The notes under the pieces were generated by a model. That model did no database searches and was not told the DNA's origin. It saw nothing but the letters and a program-made list of their open reading frames with translations. Shown here piece by piece: positions 48,061 to 57,191 of a DNA stretch of 64,000 nt. Numbering within the stretch: position 1 is the first letter of the stretch; the number at the start of each line of letters is the position of its first letter. The DNA is taken from the NCBI GenBank assembly GCA_002708315.1, contig PANC01000013.1, forward strand, positions 62,001 through 126,000, written 5' to 3'. The stretch is from Lentimicrobiaceae bacterium. Its GTDB lineage: Bacteria; Bacteroidota; Bacteroidia; Bacteroidales; F082. The translations under genes were made by a program, and so were the position numbers.

Positions 48061-49572
48061 ATGAAAATACTATCGGTAGTCAAGATACGAGATGCTGACG
48101 CGTTCACAATTAAACATGAACCAATTTCATCTTTAGATTTGATGGAAAGGGCATCTAAAAAATTGTTCATGTGGGTTTGCGACCATATTGACAGTAAAAA
48201 ATCAATTGAAATTTTCGTAGGTCTTGGAAATAATGGTGGAGATGGCCTGGCTCTTGGGAGAATGTTAATGAATGAAGGATATGAGGTATCTATAAATGTT
48301 TTAAGGTATTCTGAAGATGTCACGGATAATTTTCAAATTAATTATGACCGCCTATTGGATTTAAATAAGCATGTAATTAGAAATATTTCAAGTTTGGATG
48401 AATTTAACACTGTAGATGAAAATGCAGTAATTATTGATGCCATACTTGGATCTGGATTAAGCAGGCCAGTGAGAGGATTTACTGGCAAAATAATAAATGA
48501 GATCAACAAGAGTGGGTCAATTATTATTGCCATTGATATTCCAAGTGGTTTGTTTTCAGATATTTCTTCAAAAAATAATGGAGGTTCGATTATTAATGCA
48601 GATTACACACTTTCATTTCAATTCCCTAAAATTGCATTTCTTGTGCCAGAAAATGACTTACATGTTGGCAAGTGGAATATTCTAGATATTGGTTTGCACC
48701 ATGATTTTATAAACTCAACAATAACAAGTAACCATTATGTTATAAATGAAGATGTAGTTCACACCTTAAAAACCAGACCAAAATTCTCACATAAAGGGAC
48801 ATTTGGTCACGCTCTTATAATTGCCGGAAGTTTCGGTAAAATGGGAGCTGCCATTTTATGTTCCAAAGCATGTTTAAAATCAGGTGTCGGATTATTACAC
48901 ACACATATACCTAGATCAGGAATTACAGCCTTGCAATCTTCAACACCAGAAACAATGCTAAGTGTTGATAATGATGAATATTATTTTTCTGAGGTCCCCG
49001 ATTTAAATTCATTTAATGCAATTGCAATTGGTCCAGGAATTGGACTAAATGAACAATCTCAAAATGCAATGAAATTACTTATACAAAATAGTAATGTCCC
49101 TATGGTAATTGATGCAGATGCACTAAATATACTTTCTAATAATCCAACATGGCTTGCATTTCTCCCACATTCAAGCATCCTCACTCCTCACCCAAAGGAG
49201 TTTGAAAAAATTGTAGGTGGTTGGAATAATGATTTTGAACGTTTGGATAAACAGAAAACACTTGCCAAAAAGCATGGGGTATATGTAATACTTAAGGGAG
49301 CTAATACAAGTATATGTTTTCCCGATGGTCAAATATTTTTTAACTCCACTGGTAACCCAGGAATGGCAACTGCAGGCAGTGGCGATGTATTAACTGGTAT
49401 TATTACTGGATTATTAGCATCAGGATATTCAACTGCCGTTTCGAGTGTTATGGGCGTATATATACATGGATTGGCAGGTGATTTAAGTGCAGTTAAAAAT
49501 GGCGTGGAAGCAACAACCGCAGGGGATATAATTGAAAACATAGGTAATGCATTCTTGGATGTAAAAAGTTAA
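48061..49572 (+). CDS. nnr: Bifunctional NAD(P)H-hydrate repair enzyme (epimerase/dehydratase)
   Basis: Repairs damaged NADHX and NADPHX. The 503-residue protein fuses the epimerase (NnrE, residues 1-~215, with GLGNNGGDGLALGRML) and the ADP/ATP-dependent dehydratase (NnrD, ~225-503). The dehydratase shows KGTFGHALIIAGSFGKMGAA, AIGPGIG, VIDADALN, LTPHPKEFE and the TAGSGDVLTGIITGLLASG loop containing the catalytic Asp. Single gene, with a minus-strand neighbour downstream. Confidence 0.96.
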   Translation: MKILSVVKIRDADAFTIKHEPISSLDLMERASKKLFMWVCDHIDSKKSIEIFVGLGNNGGDGLALGRMLMNEGYEVSINVLRYSEDVTDNFQINYDRLLDLNKHVIRNISSLDEFNTVDENAVIIDAILGSGLSRPVRGFTGKIINEINKSGSIIIAIDIPSGLFSDISSKNNGGSIINADYTLSFQFPKIAFLVPENDLHVGKWNILDIGLHHDFINSTITSNHYVINEDVVHTLKTRPKFSHKGTFGHALIIAGSFGKMGAAILCSKACLKSGVGLLHTHIPRSGITALQSSTPETMLSVDNDEYYFSEVPDLNSFNAIAIGPGIGLNEQSQNAMKLLIQNSNVPMVIDADALNILSNNPTWLAFLPHSSILTPHPKEFEKIVGGWNNDFERLDKQKTLAKKHGVYVILKGANTSICFPDGQIFFNSTGNPGMATAGSGDVLTGIITGLLASGYSTAVSSVMGVYIHGLAGDLSAVKNGVEATTAGDIIENIGNAFLDVKS

Positions 49573-49603
49573 CTCAGAATTAACGTACAACCAGCTTTAC
49601 TGA

Positions 49604-50047
49604 TTAGTAAACATAGGGTATCAACCTCCAGCTCTTCTTCCTATACTCTAAATATTCTGGAAAGCTATCAATTAACACATCCTCTTCATATCTTATTTTG
49701 GCAAATAATGTTGCAATCAAGACTATAAAAATAATACCTCTAAACCATGTAAGATAGTTTACAATTAAAGGAATTACTAACATTATTAGCCCTAAATACA
49801 TTGGATGACGCACAAACTTGTAAATACCTGATGTAACAAGGTGAGCACCATCTTTAACCATTGGAGTAATGTTCATATTTGTAATTTTCATTGTATAAAT
49901 GGCATGTATTCCTACCAATATCCCTGCACATTCAATAAACAATCCTAAAACTGTGGAGCTTACTATTGGGGCAGTTAAAGCAATGATGATTAAAGATGCG
50001 AACTGTATAACAACTAAAAAATATGGATAACCATTGCTTGGACGCAT
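49604..50047 (-). CDS. Isoprenylcysteine-methyltransferase-like membrane protein
   Basis: A 147-residue membrane protein with four to five helices and the ICMT/PEMT-type C-terminal SAM motif: GIYKFVRHPMYLGL, then the RYEEDVLIDSFPEYLEYRKKSWRLIPYVY tail. Bacterial members methylate membrane substrates or are of unknown role. Prenylcysteine substrates are not expected in bacteria, so function is open. Confidence 0.85.
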   Translation of the reverse strand: MRPSNGYPYFLVVIQFASLIIIALTAPIVSSTVLGLFIECAGILVGIHAIYTMKITNMNITPMVKDGAHLVTSGIYKFVRHPMYLGLIMLVIPLIVNYLTWFRGIIFIVLIATLFAKIRYEEDVLIDSFPEYLEYRKKSWRLIPYVY

Positions 50048-50263
50048 GTTGGAAAGTATTAAAATGTTGACTCTGGATAAGATTCAATTTGCAAGTAGAG
50101 AGAAAGTCAAAATCCAAAGTCAACAAGCAAATTTAACAATAAGTATTGATATCATGGTAGGCTAATTTTATTTATTTTTATGTGTTGAAAAAATCTATAT
50201 GAGTAATCCCTTTAGTATGTTTACTAAATATACGAATATGGAATCATTCTAAAATAAGATTCT

Positions 50264-50277
50264 CATACATTTGTATG
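50264..50277. promoter_or_regulatory. Palindrome over the citrate-lyase promoter box
   Basis: CATACA-TT-TGTATG is a perfect 6-2-6 inverted repeat. It contains TACATTTG (50266-50273), a TAnnTTTG -7 box, 23 bases before the citrate-lyase ATG. A regulator bound here would block the promoter. No TTG is present at -33, which fits a promoter requiring an activator; both readings are inference. Confidence 0.5.
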
Positions 50278-50296
50278 AAAATACAATTAAATCAAT

Positions 50297-51505
50297 ATGG
50301 AAAAAATAGGGTTGGCAGGCAATTATGCTTCGGGAGTAAAATCAGATTGTTTGGTTCAATTTGAATCTACAAAAAGCGGTGGTCTACAGATTGAGATAAA
50401 TAGTAGAGTAAAGTCAATGTTTGGAATCTCCATGGAGAATCTTGCCAAAGATATACTTGATTATTTTGAAATTGAAAATGCAAAGCTTAAAATTGATGAT
50501 ACTGGAGCTGTTGATTTTGTGTTGGCAGCAAGAATTGAAGCAGCCATAAAAAAGGTTATCACTAGCAATAAAGAATTCCTACTTCCAATACTAGAGGAAA
50601 ATAAGATACCTACACAAAAAGATGATTTTAGATTTTCTAGACTATATCTGCCTGGAAATACACCAAAATTAATGCTAAACGCAGGTATACATAAGCCAAA
50701 TGGATTAATATTAGATTTGGAAGATGCCGTGGCACCAGAGAAAAAATATGAAGCTAAATTCGTGGTAAGGAATGCCCTTAGGGCTTTGAATTTCTATGGT
50801 TCTGAGAGAATGGTAAGAATAAACCAAATACCTGGCGGACTTGATGATCTTGAATATATTGTCCCACACTTTGTAAACCTCATCCTAATACCAAAATGTG
50901 AAAGTGCCAAAGATATTTTATCTGTTAACCAGCGAATCGACATGATAAAACAAAGAGAAAAATTAAGCCATGATATATGGTTAATGCCAATAATAGAAAG
51001 TGCTAAAGGTGTTATGAATGCATATGAAATTGTAACAGCTGCTGATAATATTTCATCCATGGCAATTGGTCTGGAAGATTATACAGCAGATATAGGAACT
51101 CTACGAACAAAATCTGGCACTGAATCTTTATTTGCACGTAACATGATCGTAACTGCATCAATTGCTGCAGGTGTTCAGCCCATAGATTCTGTTTTTTCAG
51201 ATGTAGGTGATATGGATGGACTTGCTGAAAATGTTAAAGTCTCCAAGAATTTGGGATTTTCCGGGATGGGATGCATACACCCTCGACAAATAAGGGTAAT
51301 TCATGAGAACTTCTCACCTGAGACTGCAGAAATAGAAAAAGCCAAAAAGATAGTAATTGCCTTTAATGATGCAAAGAAAAAAGGTCTTGGTGTTGTTTCC
51401 ATGGGTTCTAAAATGATTGATGCTCCTGTGGTAAAAAGAGCATTAAATACTATTACCACAGCAATACTTACAGGTAAATTAGAAGCAGACTGGATGGATA
51501 ATTAA
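50297..51505 (+). CDS. Citrate lyase CitD-CitE fusion (acyl carrier + beta subunit)
   Basis: Citrate lyase cleaves citrate to acetate and oxaloacetate. This 402-residue protein joins two usually separate subunits. Residues 1-~90 match CitD, the gamma/acyl-carrier subunit: AGNYASGVKSDCLV with Ser16 at the prosthetic-group attachment site, then GLQIEINSRV and a VDFVLAARIEAA C-terminus. Residues ~110-400 match CitE, the citryl-ACP lyase subunit: SRLYLPGNTPKLMLNAG, LDLEDAVAPEKK, VRINQI, and later GLEDYTADIGT and GMGCIHP. The CitF alpha subunit follows 29 bases downstream. citC, citX and citG are not adjacent. Confidence 0.9.
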   Translation: MEKIGLAGNYASGVKSDCLVQFESTKSGGLQIEINSRVKSMFGISMENLAKDILDYFEIENAKLKIDDTGAVDFVLAARIEAAIKKVITSNKEFLLPILEENKIPTQKDDFRFSRLYLPGNTPKLMLNAGIHKPNGLILDLEDAVAPEKKYEAKFVVRNALRALNFYGSERMVRINQIPGGLDDLEYIVPHFVNLILIPKCESAKDILSVNQRIDMIKQREKLSHDIWLMPIIESAKGVMNAYEIVTAADNISSMAIGLEDYTADIGTLRTKSGTESLFARNMIVTASIAAGVQPIDSVFSDVGDMDGLAENVKVSKNLGFSGMGCIHPRQIRVIHENFSPETAEIEKAKKIVIAFNDAKKKGLGVVSMGSKMIDAPVVKRALNTITTAILTGKLEADWMDN

Positions 51506-51534
51506 TCTAATTCCAAACCTTTAACAAAACACAA

Positions 51535-53097
51535 ATGAAGAAATACGATAAATTAGTGGAAAATGCTGCTGGTAGGATGGTACCAACAATTATCAATGGA
51601 GAAAACCACATGCCGTTTCAGGGAGTTGGAAAATATAGACCAACGGGAAGAAAATACGGAGCAAAGATTCCAACATGTAATGATTTCCCTGATGGAAATA
51701 AGGAGGTCAACACATTAAAAGAGGCATTAATAAATGCCGGTCTAAAAGATGGAATGACAATATCATCGCATCATCATTTTAGAAATGGAGACCTAATTGC
51801 AAAACAAGTATTTGATATTGCACATGACCTTGGCATAAAAAATTTAAGATGGTATCCCTCCGCATCCTTTCCATGCCAAGAAGAATTAATAAAATATTTG
51901 GAGGATGGCACAATAAATAGGATTGAAGGAAGTATGAATGGTCCTTTAGGTAAGTTTACTTCAGAAGGAAAAATGAAAGGTGTTAGCATCCTCAGGTCAC
52001 ACGGAGGAAGGTACCAGGCCATTCAAGATGGCGAGGTTAAAATTGATATAGCAATTATTGCAGCACCTACTGCGGATACATTTGGTAATGCAAATGGCGT
52101 TAATGGGGATGCAGCTTGTGGGTTACTAGGGTTTGCCTTGGCCGATTCACAATACGCAGAAAAGGTAATTGTTGTCACAGACAATCTAGTTCCATTTCCA
52201 TGCATCCCATGGCAGATTCAAGGCAACTATGTAGATTTTGTAGTAAAAGTTGATAAGGTAGGCTTACCTGAAAAAATCATTTCTGGCACTACACAAATAA
52301 CAAAGAGCCCAGATAGACTTTTAATAGCTGAAATGACTGCGGATTTTTGTGAAAAGACAGGTTTAATTTATGATGGGTTTTCATATCAGGCAGGAGCTGG
52401 AGGCACGGCATTATCAATTGGCAATTATTTTGGTGATATCCTAAGAAAAAATAATTGGAAAGCTAGATTCATAAGAGCAGGAAGTAATAAATATCCAGTT
52501 GAACTATTGGAAGAAGGTTTAGTTGAATATATACTTGACGGCCAAACATTTGACCTTGAAGGTGTAAGATCCATGAAAGAAAATCAAAATCATGTTAATA
52601 CCTCACCTTTCACGTCATATAATTTTCATAGCAAGGGTAATTTTGCTCAATTTGTTGATATTGTTGTGCTTGGAGCAACGGAGATAGATGTTGAATTTAA
52701 TGCTAATGTTGTGACACATTCCGATGGATATCTTCTACATGGTATTGGTGGCTGGCAAAATTGTTTGGCTGCTAAAACTACCATAATGCCAATTCCATTA
52801 TTTAGGGATAGAATTCCAGTAATTAGAGATCGAGTTACAACCCTGTGTGCTCCGGGTGAATTAATAGATGTAATTGTAACGGAGAGAGGAATTGCCATAA
52901 ATCCTCTTCGTAAAGATTTAATTCAAAAGGCAAGGTCAGCAGGAATAGAACTTAAGACAATCCATCAGCTAAAAGAAGAAGCTGAAAAAATATGCGGTAT
53001 ACCTGAAGAAGTAATACTTAGTGATGAAATCGTATCTGTTATTAAGTGGATAGATGGAACAGTTATTGATTCAGTGAAAAAGGTTTTAACAAAATAA
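51535..53097 (+). CDS. citF: Citrate lyase alpha subunit (citrate:acetyl-ACP transferase)
   Basis: The alpha subunit exchanges the acetyl group on the ACP thioester for citrate, giving citryl-ACP for the beta subunit. The 520 residues cover the full CitF length: GMTISSHHHFRNGD near residue 80, AAPTADTFGNANGVNGDAACG in the middle, SYQAGAGGTALSIGNYF, and GIGGWQN. It pairs with the CitD-CitE fusion upstream; a weak terminator lies about 140 bases past the stop. Confidence 0.93.
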   Translation: MKKYDKLVENAAGRMVPTIINGENHMPFQGVGKYRPTGRKYGAKIPTCNDFPDGNKEVNTLKEALINAGLKDGMTISSHHHFRNGDLIAKQVFDIAHDLGIKNLRWYPSASFPCQEELIKYLEDGTINRIEGSMNGPLGKFTSEGKMKGVSILRSHGGRYQAIQDGEVKIDIAIIAAPTADTFGNANGVNGDAACGLLGFALADSQYAEKVIVVTDNLVPFPCIPWQIQGNYVDFVVKVDKVGLPEKIISGTTQITKSPDRLLIAEMTADFCEKTGLIYDGFSYQAGAGGTALSIGNYFGDILRKNNWKARFIRAGSNKYPVELLEEGLVEYILDGQTFDLEGVRSMKENQNHVNTSPFTSYNFHSKGNFAQFVDIVVLGATEIDVEFNANVVTHSDGYLLHGIGGWQNCLAAKTTIMPIPLFRDRIPVIRDRVTTLCAPGELIDVIVTERGIAINPLRKDLIQKARSAGIELKTIHQLKEEAEKICGIPEEVILSDEIVSVIKWIDGTVIDSVKKVLTK

Positions 53098-53237
53098 TTT
53101 TTATTCCATATTTTAACACATAGTTATAATAAAATAATATTTTGAAGTAGAGCTAATATATGTTTTTTTGGTGTTGATTAAAAAGAAAATTAGTCAAATT
53201 GAATAGGATTCTTTAAAATGACCTTTTTTGAAGCAAG

Positions 53238-53264
53238 ATTCACATAAAGCGTGAATTGTTTTTT
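53238..53264 (+). terminator. Weak Rho-independent terminator after citF
   Basis: ATTCAC (53238-53243), loop ATAAAGC, GTGAAT (53251-53256), followed by TGTTTTTT. The 6-bp stem is short. It is the only structured element in the otherwise AT-rich ~330-base interval between citF and gdhA, besides the gdhA promoter box. Confidence 0.4.
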
Positions 53265-53378
53265 CGCATTTAAACAATTGATTAGATGGAAACTAAACTC
53301 CACTCTCCATAGTTAAAACAGAAGTGATTAAATTGTAGTTTTTTTGTCTAAAAATGTATTTCCGTAAGGTATATTATC

Positions 53379-53386
53379 TACTTTTG
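53379..53386 (+). promoter_or_regulatory. -7 promoter box for gdhA
   Basis: TACTTTTG, a TAnnTTTG match. The in-frame TTG at 53396 would fall on or near the transcription start, favouring the ATG at 53429, 42 bases beyond the box. Confidence 0.55.
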
Positions 53387-53428
53387 CCGAGTTAATTGAA
53401 TAACAACAAACTAATTAAATCTACGTAT

Positions 53429-54766
53429 ATGGATCTGGATAGAATAATGAATGATCTAGAGAAAAAACATCCTGGAGAGATTGAATATTTGCAGGCTGTT
53501 CGTGAGGTGCTTGAATCAATAGAGGATGTAGTAAATGAAAATCCTCATTTTGAATCGGCAGGAATTATTGAAAGGTTAATTGAACCTGATCGTGTACTTA
53601 CGTTCAAAGTACAATGGGTAGATGATAATGGAAAAGTACATGTAAATTTGTGTTATAGAGTTCAATTTAACAACTCCATAGGCCCGTATAAAGGTGGGAT
53701 AAGATTTCACCCAAGTGTTAATTTAAGTATTCTAAAATTCTTAGGCTTTGAACAAATATTTAAAAATTCTCTTACTACACTCCCATTGGGAGGTGGGAAA
53801 GGTGGTTCCGATTTCAACCCCAAAGGAAAATCAGATTCCGAGATAATGAGATTCTGTCAAGCATTTATGCTTGAGTTATGGAGGTTAATTGGTCCAAATA
53901 CTGATGTGCCTGCAGGAGACATAGGTGTTGGTGGAAAAGAAATAGGCTACATGTATGGGATGTACAAGAAACTAGCAAGAGAGAATACTGGAGTGCTTAC
54001 GGGTAAAGGTTTAAATTGGGGGGGATCCCTAATTCGTCCTGAAGCAACAGGTTTCGGTACTGTGTATTTTGCAAAAGAAATGTTAGCCACAAAAGGAGAA
54101 ACATTAAATGGAAAAACGGTTGCAGTATCAGGATTTGGTAATGTTGCCTGGGGTGCAACTTTAAAAGTTGAAGAACTTGGTGGAAAAGTTGTTACACTTT
54201 CAGGCCCTGACGGATATATACACGACCCGGCGGGCATAACAGGTGAAAAAATAGACTATATGCTTGAGCTTAGAGCTTCAAATCAAGATGTAGTTGCTCC
54301 ATATGCAGATGAGTTTTCTGAAGCCACCTTTTATCCAGATGCAAAGCCCTGGGAAGTTAAAGTTGATGTTGCTCTTCCGTGCGCAACTCAAAATGAACTA
54401 GGAGAAGATGATGCGAAGAAGCTAATTGAAAATGGGTGCATCTGTATTGCTGAAGGTGCAAATATGCCGTCCACTCCTGAAGCCATTGATATATTCCAAA
54501 AGAAACGTGTGCTTTTTGGACCGGGTAAAGCTGTTAATGCTGGTGGTGTTGCCACTTCAGGATTAGAAATGACTCAAAATGCAATGAAACTTGCCTGGAC
54601 TCGTGAAGAGGTAGATGAAAAATTACATCATATAATGATTAGCATACATAATGCGTGCGTTCAATATGGAGAAAGAGATGATGAAACCATAGATTATGTC
54701 AAAGGTGCAAACATTGCTGGGTTCCTAAAAGTTGCCAATTCAATGCTTGACCAAGGTATAGTATAG
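53429..54766 (+). CDS. gdhA: NADP-specific glutamate dehydrogenase
   Basis: Assimilates ammonium by reductive amination of 2-oxoglutarate. The 445-residue protein (from ATG 53429; the TTG at 53396 adds 11 residues) matches the hexameric small GDH: PYKGGIRFHPSVNLS, the catalytic-Lys segment LPLGGGKGGSDF, DVPAGDIGVGGKEIGYM, and the Rossmann motif VSGFGNVAWGA. An own promoter and a terminator flank it. Confidence 0.97.
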   Translation: MDLDRIMNDLEKKHPGEIEYLQAVREVLESIEDVVNENPHFESAGIIERLIEPDRVLTFKVQWVDDNGKVHVNLCYRVQFNNSIGPYKGGIRFHPSVNLSILKFLGFEQIFKNSLTTLPLGGGKGGSDFNPKGKSDSEIMRFCQAFMLELWRLIGPNTDVPAGDIGVGGKEIGYMYGMYKKLARENTGVLTGKGLNWGGSLIRPEATGFGTVYFAKEMLATKGETLNGKTVAVSGFGNVAWGATLKVEELGGKVVTLSGPDGYIHDPAGITGEKIDYMLELRASNQDVVAPYADEFSEATFYPDAKPWEVKVDVALPCATQNELGEDDAKKLIENGCICIAEGANMPSTPEAIDIFQKKRVLFGPGKAVNAGGVATSGLEMTQNAMKLAWTREEVDEKLHHIMISIHNACVQYGERDDETIDYVKGANIAGFLKVANSMLDQGIV

Positions 54767-54785
54767 TAATAATATATTTTATACT

Positions 54786-54819
54786 AAGCCTCTTCTGAAC
54801 TTTCAAAGGAGGCTTTTTA
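54786..54819 (+). terminator. Rho-independent terminator of gdhA
   Basis: AAGCCTC (54786-54792), a 16-base loop, GAGGCTT (54809-54815), then T-rich sequence. The 7-bp stem starts 20 bases past the gdhA stop. Confidence 0.75.
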
Positions 54820-54934
54820 ATTTTATTATAATATTTAATTAAACATATAATTATTGCACAGCATACATTTTTATTTATTTTTAATCACTCACAAAAAAAA
54901 GTAAGTAATAAATTTTGATAAATAAATAAACAAG

Positions 54935-55888
54935 ATGGAAATTAATTATCCATGGGGCCATGGGCGCAGATACAATGCATATTCTGAATATTTCAAAAAG
55001 AAATTTGGTGGAAGAGTTCAAAAAATAAGCGTTGATGCAGGTTTTACATGCCCTAACAGGGATGGTAAAGTTGCCAGAGGTGGATGTACATATTGTAATA
55101 ATAATGCCTTCAACCCATCGTATTGCGACCCAAAAAAACCCATTAGTTCCCAAGTTCTTGAGGGTATTCAATTTCATAAAGTTAGATATCGTAGGGCAAA
55201 TTCATATTTGGTATACTTTCAGCCATACTCTAACACCTATGCACCGCTCGAAAAATTAAAGGTGCTTTATGAAAATGCCCTTAAGCAACCTGATGTAATA
55301 GGTATGGTATTGGGAACTAGGCCAGATTGTATAGATGATGAAAAACTAGAATATCTAAAAAAGCTATCACAAGATTATTATATCATAATTGAATATGGGG
55401 TTGAGAGCATCTATAACAAAACTCTAGAGAGAATAAACAGGTGGCACACTTATGAACAATCAAAAGATGCGATTGAGAAAACAAAAGAATATGGTTTAAA
55501 TATAGGTGCACATTTTATTTTTGGACTTCCTGGTGATTCAAATGATTTAATCATGGAGTCAGTAAAAGAGATTTCTAAATTACCTCTTACTGCAATCAAA
55601 TTCCATCAACTTCAAATAGTTGAAGGAACAAAAATGGCAATGGACTATAAGAAAAACCCCACCGATTATAAGTTATTTGGCTTTGAAGAATATGTAAATT
55701 TTATCGTTGACTTCTCAGAAAAACTGAACCCAGAATTTATAATTGAACGTTTCGCTGGGGAGGTGCCCCCAAGGTATCAGGCAGGGCCAGGATGGGGGTT
55801 AATTAGAAATGATCAAATAAATCGCGCCATAGAAAAAGAATTTGAAGATAGAGACTCATGGCAAGGCAAGTATTTTATTTGTGACTAG
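54935..55888 (+). CDS. TIGR01212-family radical SAM protein (YhcC-like)
   Basis: A 317-residue radical SAM protein. The iron-sulfur cluster Cys are C39, C51 and C54 in CPNRDGKVARGGCTYC, the spacing of the YhcC/TIGR01212 group rather than CX3CX2C. Later GTRPDCID, EYGVES and FIFGLPGDSNDLI are typical core segments. In vivo role of the family is not established. It converges with idi 17 bases downstream. Confidence 0.9.
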   Translation: MEINYPWGHGRRYNAYSEYFKKKFGGRVQKISVDAGFTCPNRDGKVARGGCTYCNNNAFNPSYCDPKKPISSQVLEGIQFHKVRYRRANSYLVYFQPYSNTYAPLEKLKVLYENALKQPDVIGMVLGTRPDCIDDEKLEYLKKLSQDYYIIIEYGVESIYNKTLERINRWHTYEQSKDAIEKTKEYGLNIGAHFIFGLPGDSNDLIMESVKEISKLPLTAIKFHQLQIVEGTKMAMDYKKNPTDYKLFGFEEYVNFIVDFSEKLNPEFIIERFAGEVPPRYQAGPGWGLIRNDQINRAIEKEFEDRDSWQGKYFICD

Positions 55889-55905
55889 ATATATATTCTG
55901 AAAAA

Positions 55906-56442
55906 TCAAATTTCTTTATTTTTCTTCTTAAAATGACCTAGTACCTCATCGATAGCTATTTTAAACCATTCTGTATATTCTTTGGGATTATCCTCAATAT
56001 CACTAATTAGCCAACTTAGATTAACATACTTACATGATTCTACTTCTTCCCTATTTATTACTGGTTTATTATCAGAAACTCCGATGAATACATGATCCAA
56101 TTCATGTTCAATCAACCCCTGACCCACATCAGCCTTGTATATAAATGAAAATACTTCCTGAAACTCACAATCCATTCCCATCTCCTCAGCAATGCGCCTA
56201 TGGGCAGCATCAATTGTTTTTTCTCCTTCACGTGGATGACTGCATACCGTGTTTGTCCACAGAAGTGGAGAATGGTACTTATGAGATGCACGCTGCTGAA
56301 GCAATAAATCTCCATCTGAATTAAATATAAAAACGGAGAATGCTCGATGCAGTGATGCATTCATGTGAGCTTCCATTTTCTCCATTGTACCCAGAGGATT
56401 ATCATCCTTGTCAACTAATATTACATATTCATCAATCATCAT
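55906..56442 (-). CDS. idi: Isopentenyl-diphosphate delta-isomerase, type 1
   Basis: Interconverts IPP and DMAPP, balancing isoprenoid precursors. The 178-residue Nudix-fold protein has the catalytic Cys region WTNTVCSHPREGE, the Nudix-like helix AAHRRIAEEMGM, and an N-terminal VDKDDNPLGTMEK segment. The length is normal for the Mg/Zn-dependent FMN-free type. The start is one of two adjacent ATG codons (56440-56442 and 56437-56439). A possible TAGGTTTG box lies at 56452-56459 on the minus strand, very close to the start. Confidence 0.94.
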   Translation of the reverse strand: MMIDEYVILVDKDDNPLGTMEKMEAHMNASLHRAFSVFIFNSDGDLLLQQRASHKYHSPLLWTNTVCSHPREGEKTIDAAHRRIAEEMGMDCEFQEVFSFIYKADVGQGLIEHELDHVFIGVSDNKPVINREEVESCKYVNLSWLISDIEDNPKEYTEWFKIAIDEVLGHFKKKNKEI

Positions 56443-56769
56443 TTTTTTTTACAAACCTAATACATGTATTAATCTAAATAACAATATTGCTACTAAAAAA
56501 GTATTAAAAATTAATTTTAATTAATTTCGTAGTTAACTTTGACCAAGCGTTCATTCATAATTTCTGGATCTAATCTTGTCTTGGCCTATTATTAATCATT
56601 GAGCTTATATCTCGCATAGATCAATCAAATCTTAAAATAATATACTTTTAAGTAAAATTAAACGTTATGGGGCAAGAGCAGCTAATATGTTTTAACTAAT
56701 TAAAAGCATATTTATAATAATTATCTGACTATCTGAATGTTATATGCCGTGAAATAAAGTGTAAAAACA
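56443..56769. other. Gene-free interval between idi and rpsO
   Basis: About 330 very AT-rich bases with stops in all frames and no recognisable tRNA, small RNA fold or repeat. It holds the divergent start regions of idi and rpsO; only the rpsO promoter at its right edge and a possible idi box at 56452-56459 stand out. Confidence 0.6.
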
Positions 56770-56800
56770 TTGTTTTATTTAAAATTTGTTTTTATTTTTG
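56770..56800 (+). promoter_or_regulatory. rpsO promoter
   Basis: TTG at 56770-56772, 20 bases, then TATTTTTG at 56793-56800: a textbook Bacteroidota promoter, 32 bases before the S15 start codon. Confidence 0.75.
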
Positions 56801-56832
56801 CAGCCCAAAATTTTGAGTAAAAGAAACAACGT

Positions 56833-57102
56833 ATGTATTTAAGTACTGAAGAGAAAAAAGAAATTTTTGAAAAATATGGTAAAAGCAGTTCCGATACAGG
56901 TTCAGCTGAAGGACAAATAGCCCTATTTACCTATAGAATAAAACACCTAACAGGTCACCTTAAAGAAAACAAAAAAGATGTTTTCACACAGAGATCGTTA
57001 ATTAGACTTGTGGGTAAAAGAAGAAGACTGCTTGATTATCTTAAAGAAAAAGATATTGAAAGATATCGTGCTATTATCAAGCAACTAAGTCTAAGAAAAT
57101 AA
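56833..57102 (+). CDS. rpsO: Ribosomal protein S15
   Basis: Small-subunit protein that binds the central domain of 16S rRNA. The 89-residue sequence contains KSSSDTGSAEGQIALFTYRI, LTGHLKENKKD and SLIRLVGKRRRLLDYL, all typical. A strong terminator follows and pnp comes next, the widely conserved rpsO-pnp order. Confidence 0.98.
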   Translation: MYLSTEEKKEIFEKYGKSSSDTGSAEGQIALFTYRIKHLTGHLKENKKDVFTQRSLIRLVGKRRRLLDYLKEKDIERYRAIIKQLSLRK

Positions 57103-57125
57103 TTTGACATTACAACAGATGCATG

Positions 57126-57154
57126 AAAAGGCAATTTACCAATTGCCTTTTTTT
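57126..57154 (+). terminator. Rho-independent terminator between rpsO and pnp
   Basis: AAAAGGCAATT (57126-57136), loop TACC, AATTGCCTTTT (57141-57151), T run to 57154. An 11-bp perfect stem with a four-base loop. It lies 23 bases past rpsO and before the pnp start. Confidence 0.9.
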
Positions 57155-57191
57155 GTATTTATGTAATCACACTTTTTTAAATACACTGAAC

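Noticed and set aside
57123-57191. N-terminal extension of pnp from ATG 57123
   Set aside because: This segment is the rpsO terminator hairpin (57126-57154) and its T tract; the family N-terminus begins at 57192.
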